NCBI RefSeq assembly: GCF_001638985.1
Contig: NW_017265138.1
Coordinates: 62,001 to 126,000, forward strand
Reading direction: 5' to 3'
DNA from: Phycomyces blakesleeanus NRRL 1555(-)
Taxonomy: Eukaryota > Mucoromycota > Mucoromycetes > Mucorales > Phycomycetaceae
Length of the DNA stretch: 64,000 nucleotides
Shown here: positions 62,825 to 64,000 of the stretch, in pieces
Layout of the letters: each line of letters begins with the position of its first letter
How positions within the stretch are numbered: position 1 is the stretch's first letter
Notes under the pieces: model-generated
Databases searched by the model: none
Told to the model about the DNA's origin: nothing
What the model saw: the letters and a program-made list of their open reading frames with translations, nothing else
Position numbers and translations under genes: made by a program

Positions 62825-64000
<1,176 letters not shown>

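Overview
The window is nuclear DNA of a mucoromycete fungus, most probably Phycomyces blakesleeanus or a very close relative. The case rests on a divergent carRA/carB carotenoid pair whose inferred products are 602 and 583 residues, separated by 1,383 bp between start codons. These sizes match the published Phycomyces locus as I remember it. The genes have many short GT-AG introns, the intergenic DNA is very AT-rich, and simple repeats are everywhere. I had no tools; all joins and counts were done by hand.

Layout: 1-1825, 3' truncated ARID-domain Rsc9/ARID2-like chromatin remodeller (-). 4064-6197, TPR/F-box/LRR protein (-). 7326-8480, second F-box-like protein (-). 9162-11243, a 991-bp sequence present twice around a 100-N gap, almost certainly one locus assembled twice. 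11359-12908, double HMG-box protein (+) whose 5' end lies in that damaged area. 13917-15654, Ted1/Cdc1/PGAP5-type phosphoesterase (-). 17.7-18.8 kb, a decayed gene. 19.7-24.3 kb, at least seven solo LTRs of three families, most with target-site duplications, next to tRNA-Arg(ACG). 25553-27117, ATF/CREB-type bZIP factor (+). 27366-28524, ABHD11/Imo32-like mitochondrial hydrolase (-). 32042-33565, AT-hook protein (-). 35630-37703, carRA (-), and 39087-41021, carB (+). 46661-49740, Utp6, in 12 exons (+). 49.9-52.3 kb, decayed coding remnants. 52.7 kb to the end, a tandem array of three Old Yellow Enzyme-family genes (+), the middle one apparently catalytically dead, with a TIR element and a small unknown gene between them.

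The clearest functional unit is carRA/carB. CarRA makes phytoene and cyclises lycopene, CarB desaturates phytoene, and both share a divergent promoter region. The remaining genes are housekeeping or regulatory: chromatin, ubiquitin ligase adaptors, GPI-anchor remodelling, ribosome biogenesis and transcription. The OYE array is the accessory part of most interest. Trisporoid pheromone synthesis starts from beta-carotene and needs an enoyl reduction, so a functional link to the carotene genes is possible but is only an inference.

The points most worth following up are the false duplication at the gap, the solo-LTR cluster with CpG-decay between copies, the OYE pseudoenzyme, the mosaic identity of OYE copies 1 and 3, and two GC-AG introns.
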